In this document: positions 31,001 to 45,245 of the stretch, piece after piece
How positions within the stretch are numbered: position 1 is the stretch's first letter
Layout: each line of letters starts with the position of its first letter
NCBI GenBank assembly: GCA_963457665.1
Contig: OY735224.1
Coordinates: 53,798,929-53,862,928, forward strand
Direction of reading: 5' to 3'
DNA length: 64,000 bases
DNA from: Thysanoteuthis rhombus
Lineage: Eukaryota; Mollusca; Cephalopoda; Oegopsida; Thysanoteuthidae
The notes under the pieces: model-generated
The model's database searches: none
What the model saw: the letters and a program-made list of their open reading frames with translations, nothing else
What the model was told of the DNA's origin: nothing
Translations under genes and position numbers: made by a program

Positions 31001-34000
31001 GTACCGTTGCAATCAGCACGTCATACTACGCCAGAAAAAGCCATAAAATCGATAGGTAAAAATGACATTCAAAAGACCATTTTTGATGGCTCCCTTATGG
31101 AAGTGCCTTCTCGACCAATTGCGGCTTTTTCCATCAAATTGGGCTGAGTCGAAAAATACATCAAATCCACCCGATCCAATGGTACCGTTGCAATCAGCAC
31201 GTCAAACTACGCTAGAAAAAGCCATAAAATCGATAGGTAAAAATGACATTCAAAAGACCATTTTTGATGGCTCCCTTATGGAAGTGCCTTCTCGACCAAT
31301 AGCGGCTTTTTCCATCAAATTGGGCTGAGTCGAAAAATACATCAAATCCACCCGATCCAATGGTACCGTTGCAATCAGCACGTCAAACTACGCCAGAAAA
31401 AGCCATAAAATCGATAGGTGAAAATGACATTCAAAAGACCATTTTTGATGGCTCCCTTATGGAAGTGCCTTCTCGACCAATAGCGGCTTTTTCCATCAAA
31501 TTGGGCTGAGTCGAAAAATACATCAAATCCACCCGATCCAATGGTACCGTTGCAATCAGCACGTCAAACTACGCCAGAAAAAGCCATACAATCGATAGGT
31601 AAAAATGACATTCAAAAGACCATTTTTGATGGTTCTCTTATGGAAGTGCCTTCTCGACCAATAGCGGCTTTTTCCATCGAATTGGGCTGAATTGGAAAAT
31701 ACATCAAATCCACACGATATAATGGTACCTTTGCAATCAGCACGTCATACTACGCCAGAAAAAGCCATAAAATCGATAGGTAAAAATGACATTCAAAAGA
31801 CCATTTTTGATGGCTCCCTTATGGAAGTGCCTTCTCGACCAATAGCGGCTTTTTCCATCAAATTGGGCTGAGTCGAAAAATACATCAAATCCACCCGATC
31901 CAATGGTACCGTTGCAATCAGCACGTCAAACTACGCCAGAAAAAGCCATAAAATCGATAGGTAAAAATGACATTCAAAAGACCATTTTTGATGGCTCCCT
32001 TATGGAAGTGCCTTCTCGACCAATAGCGGCTTTTTCCATCAAATTGGGCGGAGTCGAAAAATACATCAAATCCACCCGATCCAATGGTACCGTTGCAATC
32101 AGCACGTCAAACTACGCCAGAAAAAGCCATAAAATCGATAGGTAAAAATGACATTCAAAAGACCATTTTTGATGGCTCCCTTATGGAAGTGCCTTCTCGA
32201 CCAATAGCAGCTTTTTCCCTCAAATTAGGCTGAGTTGAAAAATACATCAAATCCACCCGATCCAATGGTACCGTTGCAATCAGCACGTCAAACTACGCCA
32301 GAAAAAGCCATAAAATCGATAAGTAAAAATGACATTCAAAAGACCATTTTTGATGGCTCCCTTATGGAAGTGCCTTCTCGACCAATAGCGGCTTTTTCCA
32401 TCAAATTGGGCTGAGTCGAAAAATACATCAAATCCATCCGATCCAATGGTACCGTTGCAATCAGCACGTCAAACTACGCCAGAAAAAGCCATAAAATCGA
32501 TAGGTAAAAATGACATTCAAAAGACCATTTTTGATGGCTCCCTTATGGAAGTGCCTTCTCGACCAATAGCAGCTTTTTCCATCAAATTGGGCTGAGTCGA
32601 AAAATACATCAAATCCACCCGATCCAATGGTACCGTTGCAATCAGCACGTCAAACTACGCCAGAAAAAGCCATAAAATCGGTAGGTAAAAATGACATTCA
32701 AAAGACCATTTTTGATGGCTCCCTTATGGAAGTGCCTCCTCGACCAATAGCGGCTTTTTCCATCAAATTGGGCTGAGTCGAAAAATACATCAAATCCACC
32801 CGATCCAATGGTACCGTTGCAATCAGCACGTCAAACTACGCTAGAAAAAGCCATAAAATCGATAGGTAAAAATGACATTCAAAACACCATTTTTGATGGC
32901 TCCCTCATGGAAGTGCCTTCTCGACCAATAGCGGCTTTTTCCATCAAATTGGGCTGAGTCGAAAAATACATCAAATCCACCCGATCCAATGGTACCGTTG
33001 CAATCAGCACGTCAAACTACGCCAGAAAAAGCCATAAAATCGATAGGTAAAAATGACATTCAAAAGACCATTTTTGATGGCTCCCTTATGGAAGTGCCTT
33101 CTCGACCAATAGCGGCTTTTTCCATCAAATTGGGCTGAGTCGAAAAATACATCAAATCCACCCGATCCAATGGTACCGTTGCAATCAGCACGTCAAACTA
33201 CGCCAGAAAAAGCCATAAAATCGATAGGTAAAAATGACATTCAAAAGACTATTTTTGATGGCTCCCTTATGGAAGTGCCTTCTCGACCAATAGCGGCTTT
33301 TCCCATCAAATAGGGCTGAGTCGAAAAATACATCAAATCCACCCTATCCAATGGTACCGTTGCAATCAGCACGTCAAACTACGCCAGAAAAAGCCATAAA
33401 ATTGATAGGTAAAAATGACATTCAAAAGACCATTTTTGATGGCTCCCTTATGGAAGTGCCTTCTCGACCAATAGCGGCTTTTCCCATCAAATTGGGCGGA
33501 GTCGAAAAATACATCAAATCCACCCGATCCAATGGTACCGTTGCAATCAGCACGTCAAACTACGCCAGAAAAAGCCATAAAATCGATAGGTAAAAATGAC
33601 ATTCAAAAGACCATTTTTGATTGCTCCCTTATGGAAGTGCCTTCTCGACCAAAAGCGGCTTTTTCCATCAAATTTGGCTGAGTCGAAAAATACATCAAAT
33701 CCACCCGATCCAATGGTACCGTTGCAATCAGCACGTCAAACTACGCCAGAAAAAGCCATGAAATCGATAGGTAAAAATGACATTCAAAAGACCATTTTTG
33801 ACGGCTTACTGATGTGTGCAGTAGAAATGCATTATTGGTCAATATTGACTTTTTCCATCAAATTGGGCTGAGTCGAAAAATACATCAAATCCACCCGATC
33901 CAATGGTACCGTTGCAATCAGCACGTCAAACTACGCCAGAAAAAGCCATAAAATCGATAGGTAAAAATGACATTCAAAAGACCATTTTTGATGGCTCCCT

Positions 34001-34147
34001 TATGGAAGTGCCTTCTCGACCAATAGCGGCTTTTTCCATCAAATTGGGCTGAGTCGAAAAATACATCAAATCCACCCGATCCAATGGTACCGTTGCAATC
34101 AGCACGTCAAACTACGCCAGAAAAAGCCATTAAATCGATAGGTAAAA

Positions 34148-35365
34148 ATGACATTCAAAAGACCATTTTTGATGGCTCCCTTATGGAAGTGCCTTCTCGT
34201 CCGAAAGCGGCTTTTTCCATCAAATTGGGCTGAGTCAAAAAATACATCAAATCCACCCGATCCAATGGTACCGTTGCAATCAGCACGTCAAACTACGCCA
34301 GAAAAAGCCATAAAATCGATAGGTAAAAATGACATTCAAAAGACCATTTTTGATGGCTCCCTTATGGAAGTGCCTTCTCGACCAATAGCAGCTTTTTCCA
34401 TCAAATTGGGCTGAGTCGAAAAATACATCAAATCCACCCGATCCAATGGTACTGTTGCAATCAGCACGTCAAACTACGCCAGAAAAAGCCATAAAATCGA
34501 TAGGTAAAAATGACATTCAAAAGACCATTTTTGATGGCTCCCTTATGGAAGTGCCTTCTCGACCAATAGCGGCTTTTTCCATCAAATTTGGCTGAGTCGA
34601 AAAATACATCAAATCCACCCGATCCAATGGTACCGTTGCAATCAGCACGTCAAACTACGCCAGAAAAAGCCATAAAATCGATAGGTAAAAATGACATTCA
34701 AAAGACCATTTTTGATGGCTCCCTTATGGAAGTGCCTTCTCGACCAATAGCGGCTTTTTCGTTCAAATTGGGCTGAGTCGGAAAATACATCAAATCCACC
34801 CGATCCAATGGTACCGTTGCAATCAGCACGTCAAACTACGCCAGAAAAAGCCATAAAATCGATGGGTAAAAATGACATTCAAAAGACCATTTTTGATGGC
34901 TCCCTTATGGAAGTGCCTTCTCGACCAATAGCAGCTTTTTCCATCAAATTGGGCTGAGTCGAAAAATACATCAAATCCACCCGATCCAATGGTACCGTTG
35001 CAATCAGCACGTCAAACTACGCCAGGAAAAGCCATAAAATCGATAGGTAAAAATGACATTCAAAAGACCATTTTTGACGGCTTACTGATGTGTGCGGTAG
35101 AAATGCATTATCGGTCAATATTGACTTTTTCCATCAAATTTGGCTGAGTCGAAAAATACATCAAATCCACAAGATCCAATGGTACCGTTGCAATCAGCAC
35201 GTCAAACTACGCCAGAAAAAGCCATAAAATCGATAGGTAAAAATGACATTCAAAAGACCATTTTTGATGGCTCCCTTATGGAAGTGCCTTCTCGACCAAT
35301 AGCGGCTTTTTCCATCAAATTGGGCTGAGTCGAAAAATACATCAAATCCACCCGATCCAATGGTA
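34148..35365 (+). repeat. Multi-monomer block duplicated 5822 bp away
   Basis: This block reappears at 39970-41187, including the marker TCGTTCAAATTGGGC (34759 and 40581) and the ACAAGATCC variant. A shorter copy of the same cassette is seen near 46870-47280 (marker at 46951). Confidence 0.8.
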
Positions 35366-37546
35366 CCGTTGCAATCAGCACGTCAAACTACGCCAGAAAA
35401 AGCCATAAAATCGATAGGTAAAAATGACATTCAAAAGACCATTTTTGATGGCTCCCTTATGGAAGTGCCTTCTCGACCAATAGCGGCTTTTTCCATCAAA
35501 TTGGGCTGAGTCGAAAAATACATCAAATCCACCCGATCCAATGGTACCGTTGCAATCAGCACGTCAAACTACGCCAGAAAAAGCCATAAAATCGATAGGT
35601 AAAAATGACATTCAAAAGACCATTTTTGATGGCTCCCTTATGGAAGTGCCTTCTCGACCAATAGCAGTTTTTTCCATCAAATTGGGCTGAGTCGAAAAAT
35701 ACATCAAATCCACCCGATCCAATGGTACCGTTGCAATCAGCACGTCAAACTACGCCAGAAAAAGCCATAAAATCGATAGGTAAAAATGACATTCAAAAGA
35801 CCATTTTTGATGGCTCCCTTATGGAAGTGCCTTCTCGACCAATAGCGGCTTTTTCCATCAAATTGGGCTGAGTCGAAAAATACATCAAATCCACCCGATC
35901 CAATGGTACTGTTGCAATCAGCACGTCAAACTACGCCAGAAAAAGCCATAAAATCGATAGGTAAAAATGACATTCAAAAGACCATTTTTGATGGCTCCCT
36001 TATGGAAGTGCCTCCTCGACCAATAGCGGCTTTTTCCATCAAATTGGGCTGAGTCGAAAAATACATCAAATCCACCCGATCCAATCGTAACGTTGCAATC
36101 AGCACGTCAAACTACGCCGGAAAAAGCCATAAAATCGATAGGTAAAAATGACATTCAAAAGACCATTTTTGATGGCTCCCTTATGGAAGTGCCTTCTCGA
36201 CCAATAGCGGCTTTTTCCATCAAATTGGGCTGAGTCGAAAAATACATCAAATCCACCCGATCCAATGGTACCGTTGCAATCAGCACGTCAAACTACGCCA
36301 GAAAAAGCCATAAAATCGATAGGTAAAAATGACATTCAAAAGACCATTTTTGATGGCTCCCTTATGGAAGTGCCTTCTCGACCAATAGTAGCTTTTTCCA
36401 TCAAATTGGGCTGAGTTGAAAAATACATCAAATCCACCCGATCCAATGGTACCGTTGCAATCAGCACGTCAAACTACGCCAGAAAAAGCCATAAAATTGA
36501 TAGGTAAAAATGACATTCAAAAGACCATTTTTGATGGCTCCCTTATGGAAGTGCCTTCTCGACCAATAGCGGCTTTTTCCATCAAATTGGGCTGAGTCGC
36601 AAAATACATCAAATCCACCCGATCCAATGGTACCGTTGCAATCAGCACGTCAAACTACGCCAGAAAAAGCCATAAAATCGATAGGTAAAAATGACATTCA
36701 AAAGACCATTTTTGATGGCTCCCTTATGGAAGTGCCTTCTCGTCCAATAGCGGCTTTGCCCCTCAAATGTGGCTGAGTCGAAAAATACATCAAATCCACC
36801 CGATCCAATGGTACCGTTGCAATCAGCACGTCAAACTACGCCAGAAAAAGCCATAAAATCGATAGGTAAAAATGACATTCAAAAGACCATTTTTGATGGC
36901 TCCCTTATGGAAGTGCCTTCTCGACCAATAGCGGCTTTTTCCATCAAATTGGGCTGAGTCGAAAAATACATAAAATCCACCCGATCCAATGGTACCGTTG
37001 CAATCAGCACGTCAAACTACGCCAGAAAAAGCCATAAAATCGATAGGTAAAAATGACATTCAAAAGACCATTTTTGATGGCTCCCTTATGGAAGTGCCTT
37101 CTCGACCAATAGCGGCTTTTTCATTCAAATTGGGCTGAGTCGAAAAATACATCAAATCCACCCGATCCAATGGTACCGTTGCAATCAGCACGTCAAACTA
37201 CGCCAGAAAAAGCCATAAAATCGATAGGTAAAAATGACATTCAAAAGACCATTTTTGATGGCTCCCTTATGGAAGTGCCTTCTCGACCAATAGCGGCTTT
37301 TTCCATCAAATTGGGCTGAGTCGAAAAATACATCAAATCCACCCGATCCAATGGTACCGTTGCAATCAGCACGTCAAACTACGCCGGAAAAAGCCATAAA
37401 ATCGATAGGTAAAAATGACATTCAAAAGACCATTTTTGATGGCTCCCTTATGGAAGTGCCTTCTCGACCAATAGCGGCTTTTTCCATCAAATTGGGCTGA
37501 GTCGAAAAATACATCAAATCCACCCGATCCAATGGTACCGTTGCAA

Positions 37547-40060
37547 TCAGCACGTCAAACTACGCCAGAAAAAGCCATAAAATCGATCGGTAAAAATGAC
37601 ATTCAAAAAGACCATTTTTGATGGCTCCCTTATGGAAGTGCCTTCTCGACCAATAGCGGCTTTTTCCATCAAATTGGGCTGAGTCGAAAAATACATCAAA
37701 TCCACCCGATCCAATGGTACCGTTGCAATCAGCACGTCAAACTACGCCAGAAAAAGCCATAAAATCGATAGGTAAAAATGACATTCAAAAGACCATTTTT
37801 GATTGCTCCCTTATGGAAGTGCCTTCTCGACCAAAAGCGGCTTTTTCCATCAAATTTGGCTGAGTCGAAAAATACATCAAATCCACCCGATCCAATGGTA
37901 CCGTTGCAATCAGCACGTCAAACTACGCCAGAAAAAGCCATGAAATCGATAGGTGAAAATGACATTCAAAAGACCATTTTTGACGGCTTACTGATGTGTG
38001 CAGTAGAAATGCATTATTGGTCAATATTGACTTTTTCCATCAAATTGGGCTGAGTCGAAAAATACATCAAATCCACCCGATCCAATGGTACCGTTGCAAT
38101 CAGCACGTCAAACTACGCCAGAAAAAGCCATAAAATCGATAGGTAAAAATGACATTCAAAAGACCATTTTTGATGGCTCCCTCATGGAAGTGCCTTCTCG
38201 ACCAATAGCGGTTTTTCCCATCAAATTGGGCTGAGTCGAAAAATACATCAAATCCACCCGATCCAATCGTAACGTTGCAATCAGCACGTCAAACTACGCC
38301 AGAAAAAGCCATGAAATCGATAGGTAGAAATGACATTCAAAAGACCATTTTTGATGGCTCCCTTATGGAAGTGCCTTCTCGACCAATAGCAGCTTTTTCC
38401 ATCAAATTGGGCTGAGTCGAAAAATACATCAAATCCACCCGATCCAATGGTACCGTTGCAATCAGCACGTCAAACTACGCCAGAAAAAGCCATAAAATCC
38501 ATAGGTAAAAATGACATTCAAAAGACCATTTTTGATGGCTCCCTTATGGAAGTGCCTTCTCGACCAATAGCGGCTTTTTCCATCAAATTGGGCTGAGTCG
38601 AAAAATACATAAAATCCACCCGATCCAATGGTACCGTTGCAATCAGCACGTCAAACTACGCCAGAAAAAGCCATAAAATCGATAGGTAAAAATGACATTC
38701 AAAAGACCATTTTTGATGGCTCCCTTATGGAAGTGCCTTCTCGACCAATAGCGGCTTTTTCCATCAAATTGGGCTGAGTCGAAAAATACATCAAATCCAC
38801 CCGATCCAATGGTACCGTTGCAATCAGCACGTCAAACTACGCCAGAAAAAGCCATAAAATCGATCGGTAAAAATGACATTCAAAAAGACCATTTTTGATG
38901 GCTCCCTTATGGAAGTGCCTTCTCGACCAATAGCGGCTTTTTCCATCAAATTGGGCTGAGTCGAAAAATACATCAAATCCACCCGATCCAATGGTACCGT
39001 TGCAATCAGCACGTCAAACTACGCCAGAAAAAGCCATAAAATCGATAGGTAAAAATGACATTCAAAAGACCATTTTTGATTGCTCCCTTATGGAAGTGCC
39101 TTCTCGACCAAAAGCGGCTTTTTCCATCAAATTTGGCTGAGTCGAAAAATACATCAAATCCACCCGATCCAATGGTACCGTTGCAATCAGCACGTCAAAC
39201 TACGCCAGAAAAAGCCATGAAATCGATAGGTGAAAATGACATTCAAAAGACCATTTTTGACGGCTTACTGATGTGTGCAGTAGAAATGCATTATTGGTCA
39301 ATATTGACTTTTTCCATCAAATTGGGCTGAGTCGAAAAATACATCAAATCCACCCGATCCAATGGTACCGTTGCAATCAGCACGTCAAACTACGCCAGAA
39401 AAAGCCATAAAATCGATAGGTAAAAATGACATTCAAAAGACCATTTTTGATGGCTCCCTCATGGAAGTGCCTTCTCGACCAATAGCAGTTTTTCCCATCA
39501 AATTGGGCTGAGTCGAAAAATACATCAAATCCACCCGATCCAATCGTAACGTTGCAATCAGCACGTCAAACTACGCCAGAAAAAGCCATGAAATCGATAG
39601 GTAGAAATGACATTCAAAAGACCATTTTTGATGGCTCCCTTATGGAAGTGCCTTCTCGACCAATAGCAGCTTTTTCCATCAAATTGGGCTGAGTCGAAAA
39701 ATACATCAAATCCACCCGATCCAATGGTACCGTTGCAATCAGCACGTCAAACTACGCCAGAAAAAGCCATAAAATCCATAGGTAAAAATGACATTCAAAA
39801 AGACCATTTTTGATGGCTCCCTTATGGAAGTGCCTTCTCGACCAATAGCGGCTTTTTCCATCAAATTGGGCTGAGTCGAAAAATACATCAAATCCACCCG
39901 ATCCAATGGTACCGTTGCAATCAGCACGTCAAACTACGCCAGAAAAAGCCATAAAATCGATAGGTAAAAATGACATTCAAAAGACCATTTTTGATGGCTC
40001 CCTTATGGAAGTGCCTTCTCAACCAAAAGCGGCTTTTTCCATCAAATTGGGCTGAGTCAA
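37547..40060 (+). repeat. Higher-order repeat, 7-mer of 1277 bp
   Basis: Two tandem copies start near 37547 and 38824. Markers include CGATCGGTAAAAATG with an extra A in CAAAAAGACC (37584 and 38861), the GATTGCTCCC variant, and one 190-bp monomer per copy. Confidence 0.85.
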
Positions 40061-43000
40061 AAAATACATCAAATCCACCCGATCCAATGGTACCGTTGCA
40101 ATCAGCACGTCAAACTACGCCAGAAAAAGCCATAAAATCGATAGGTAAAAATGACATTCAAAAGACCATTTTTGATGGCTCCCTTATGGAAGTGCCTTCT
40201 CGACCAATAGCAGCTTTTTCCATCAAATTGGGCTGAGTCGAAAAATACATCAAATCCACCCGATCCAATGGTACTGTTGCAATCAGCACGTCAAACTACG
40301 CCAGAAAAAGCCATAAAATCGATAGGTAAAAATGACATTCAAAAGACCATTTTTGATGGCTCCCTTATGGAAGTGCCTTCTCGACCAATAGCGGCTTTTT
40401 CCATCAAATTTGGCTGAGTCGAAAAATACATCAAATCCACCCGATCCAATGGTACCGTTGCAATCAGCACGTCAAACTACGCCAGAAAAAGCCATAAAAT
40501 CGATAGGTAAAAATGACATTCAAAAGACCATTTTTGATGGCTCCCTTATGGAAGTGCCTTCTCGACCAATAGCGGCTTTTTCGTTCAAATTGGGCTGAGT
40601 CGGAAAATACATCAAATCCACCCGATCCAATGGTACCGTTGCAATCAGCACGTCAAACTACGCCAGAAAAAGCCATAAAATCGATGGGTAAAAATGACAT
40701 TCAAAAGACCATTTTTGATGGCTCCCTTATGGAAGTGCCTTCTCGACCAATAGCAGCTTTTTCCATCAAATTGGGCTGAGTCGAAAAATACATCAAATCC
40801 ACCCGATCCAATGGTACCGTTGCAATCAGCACGTCAAACTACGCCAGGAAAAGCCATAAAATCGATAGGTAAAAATGACATTCAAAAGACCATTTTTGAC
40901 GGCTTACTGATGTGTGCGGTAGAAATGCATTATCGGTCAATATTGACTTTTTCCATCAAATTTGGCTGAGTCGAAAAATACATCAAATCCACAAGATCCA
41001 ATGGTACCGTTGCAATCAGCACGTCAAACTACGCCAGAAAAAGCCATAAAATCGATAGGTAAAAATGACATTCAAAAGACCATTTTTGATGGCTCCCTTA
41101 TGGAAGTGCCTTCTCGACCAATAGCGGCTTTTTCCATCAAATTGGGCTGAGTCGAAAAATACATCAAATCCACCCGATCCAATGGTACCATTGCAATCAG
41201 CAGGTCAAACTACGCCAGAAAAATCCATAAAATTGATAGGTAAAAATGACATTCAAAAAACCATTTTTGATGGCTCCCTTATGGAAGTGCCTTCTCGACC
41301 AATAGCGGCTTTTTCCATCAAATTGGGCTGAGTCGAAAAATACATCAAATCCACCCGATCCAATGGTACCGTTGCAATCAGCACGTCAAACTACGCCAGA
41401 AAAAGCCATAAAATCGATAGGTAAAAATGACATTCAAAAGACCATTTTTGATGGCTCCCTTATGGAAGTGCCTTCTCGACCAATAGCGGCTTTTTCCATC
41501 AAATTGGGCTGAGTCAAAAAATACATCAGATCCACCCATTCCAATGGTACCGTTGCAATCAGCACGACAAACTACGCCAGAAAAAGCCATAAAATCCATA
41601 GGTAAAAATGACATTCAAAAGACCATTTTTATGGCTCCCTTATGGAAGTGCCTTCTCGACCAATAGCGGCTTTTTCCATCAAATTGGGCTGAGTCGAAAA
41701 ATACATCAAATCCACCCGATCCAATGGTACCGTTGCAATCAGCACGTCAAACTACGCCAGAAAAAGCCATAAAATTGATAGGTAAAAATGACATTCAAAA
41801 GACCATTTCTGATGGCTCCCTTATGGAAGTGCCTTCTCGACCAATAGCGGCTTTTTCCATCAAATTGGGCTGAGTCGAAAAATACATCAAATCCACCCGA
41901 TCCAATGGTACCGTTGCAATCAGCACGTCAAAATACGCCAGAAAAAGCCATAAAATTGATAGGTAAAAATGACATTCAAAAGACCATTTTTGATGGCTCC
42001 CTTATGGAAGTGCCTTCTCGACCAATAGCGGCTTTTTCCATCAAATTGGGCTGAGTCGAAAAATACATCAAATCCACCCGATCCAATGGTACCGTTGCAA
42101 TCAGCACGTCAAACTACACCAGAAAAAGCCATAAAATCGATAGGTAAAAATGACATTCAAAAGACCATTTTTGATGGCTCCCTTATGGAAGTGCCTTCTC
42201 GACCAATAGCGGCTTTTTCCATCAAATTGGGCTGAGTCGAAAAATACATCAAATCCACCCGATCCAATGGTACCGTTGCAATCAGCACGTCAAACTACGC
42301 CAGAAAAAGCCATAAAATCGATAGGTAAAAATGACATTCAAAAGACCATTTTTGATGGCTCCCTTATGGAAGTGCCTTCTCGACCAATATCGGCTTTTTC
42401 AATCAAATTCGGCTGAGTCAAAAAATACATCAAATCCACCCGATCCAATGGTACCGTTGCAATCAGCACGTCAAACTACGCCAGAAAAAGCCATAAAATC
42501 GATAGGTAAAAATGACATTCAAAAGACCATTTTTGACGGTTTACTGATGTGTGCAGTAGAAATGCATTATCGGTCAATATTGCCTTTTTCCATCAAATTG
42601 GGCTGGGTCGAAAAATACATCAAATCCACCCGATCCAATGGTACCGTTGCAATCAGCACGTCAAACTACGCCAGAAAAAGCCATAAAATCGATAGGTAAA
42701 AATGACATTCAAAAGACCATTTTTGATGGCTCCCTTATGGAAGTGCCTTCTCGACCAATAGCAGCTTTTTCCATCAAATTGGGCTGAGTCGAAAATTACA
42801 TCAAATCCACCCGATCCAATGGTACTGTTGCAATCAGCACGTCAAACTACGCCAGAAAAAGCCATAAAATCGATAGGTAAAAATGACATTCAAAAGACCA
42901 TTTTTGATGGCTCCCTTATGGAAGTGCCTTCTCGACCAATAGCGGCTTTTTCCATCAAATTTGGCTGAGTCGAAAAATACATCAAATCCACCCGATCCAA

Positions 43001-45245
43001 TGGTACCGTTGCAATCAGCACGTCAAACTACGCCAGAAAAAGCCATAAAATCGATAGGTAAAAATGACATTCAAAAGACCATTTTTGATGGCTCCCTTAT
43101 GGAAGTGCCTTCTCGACCAATAGCGGCTTTTTCGTTCAAATTGGGCTGAGTCGGAAAATACATCAAATCCACCCGATCCAATGGTACCGTTGCAATCAGC
43201 ACGTCAAACTACGCCAGAAAAAGCCATAAAATCGATGGGTAAAAATGACATTCAAAAGACCATTTTTGATGGCTCCCTTATGGAAGTGCCTTCTCGACCA
43301 ATAGCAGCTTTTTCCATCAAATTGGGCTGAGTCGAAAAATACATCAAATCCACCCGATCCAATGGTACCGTTGCAATCAGCACGTCAAACTACGCCAGGA
43401 AAAGCCATAAAATCGATAGGTAAAAATGACATTCAAAAGACCATTTTTGACGGCTTACTGATGTGTGCGGTAGAAATGCATTATCGGTCAATATTGACTT
43501 TTTCCATCAAATTTGGCTGAGTCGAAAAATACATCAAATCCACAAGATCCAATGGTACCGTTGCAATCAGCACGTCAAACTACGCCAGAAAAAGCCATAA
43601 AATCGATAGGTAAAAATGACATTCAAAAGACCATTTTTGATGGCTCCCTTATGGAAGTGCCTTCTCGACCAATAGCGGCTTTTTCCATCAAATTGGGCTG
43701 AGTCGAAAAATACATCAAATCCACCCGATCCAATGGTACCATTGCAATCAGCAGGTCAAACTACGCCAGAAAAATCCATAAAATTGATAGGTAAAAATGA
43801 CATTCAAAAAACCATTTTTGATGGCTCCCTTATGGAAGTGCCTTCTCGACCAATAGCGGCTTTTTCCATCAAATTGGGCTGAGTCGAAAAATACATCAAA
43901 TCCACCCGATCCAATGGTACCGTTGCAATCAGCACGTCAAACTACGCCAGAAAAAGCCATAAAATCGATAGGTAAAAATGACATTCAAAAGACCATTTTT
44001 GATGGCTCCCTTATGGAAGTGCCTTCTCGACCAATAGCGGCTTTTTCCATCAAATTGGGCTGAGTCAAAAAATACATCAGATCCACCCATTCCAATGGTA
44101 CCGTTGCAATCAGCACGACAAACTACGCCAGAAAAAGCCATAAAATCCATAGGTAAAAATGACATTCAAAAGACCATTTTTATGGCTCCCTTATGGAAGT
44201 GCCTTCTCGACCAATAGCGGCTTTTTCCATCAAATTGGGCTGAGTCGAAAAATACATCAAATCCACCCGATCCAATGGTACCGTTGCAATCAGCACGTCA
44301 AACTACGCCAGAAAAAGCCATAAAATTGATAGGTAAAAATGACATTCAAAAGACCATTTCTGATGGCTCCCTTATGGAAGTGCCTTCTCGACCAATAGCG
44401 GCTTTTTCCATCAAATTGGGCTGAGTCGAAAAATACATCAAATCCACCCGATCCAATGGTACCGTTGCAATCAGCACGTCAAAATACGCCAGAAAAAGCC
44501 ATAAAATTGATAGGTAAAAATGACATTCAAAAGACCATTTTTGATGGCTCCCTTATGGAAGTGCCTTCTCGACCAATAGCGGCTTTTTCCATCAAATTGG
44601 GCTGAGTCGAAAAATACATCAAATCCACCCGATCCAATGGTACCGTTGCAATCAGCACGTCAAACTACACCAGAAAAAGCCATAAAATCGATAGGTAAAA
44701 ATGACATTCAAAAGACCATTTTTGATGGCTCCCTTATGGAAGTGCCTTCTCGACCAATAGCGGCTTTTTCCATCAAATTGGGCTGAGTCGAAAAATACAT
44801 CAAATCCACCCGATCCAATGGTACCGTTGCAATCAGCACGTCAAACTACGCCAGAAAAAGCCATAAAATCGATAGGTAAAAATGACATTCAAAAGACCAT
44901 TTTTGATGGCTCCCTTATGGAAGTGCCTTCTCGACCAATATCGGCTTTTTCAATCAAATTCGGCTGAGTCAAAAAATACATCAAATCCACCCGATCCAAT
45001 GGTACCGTTGCAATCAGCACGTCAAACTACGCCAGAAAAAGCCATAAAATCGATAGGTAAAAATGACATTCAAAAGACCATTTTTGACGGTTTACTGATG
45101 TGTGCAGTAGAAATGCATTATCGGTCAATATTGCCTTTTTCCATCAAATTGGGCTGGGTCGAAAAATACATCAAATCCACCCGATCCAATGGTACCGTTG
45201 CAATCAGCACGTCAAACTACGCCAGAAAAAGCCATAAAATCGATA
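40060..45245 (+). repeat. Higher-order repeat, 14-mer of 2551 bp, two copies
   Basis: Private variants recur exactly 2551 bp apart: TCGTTCAAATT (40581, 43132), CAGGTCAAACTACG (near 41202, 43753), CACCCATTCC, GACCATTTTTATGG (a one-base deletion) and CGGTTTACTG (near 42538, 45089). The copies are almost identical over 2.5 kb, so the duplication is recent. Confidence 0.9.
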
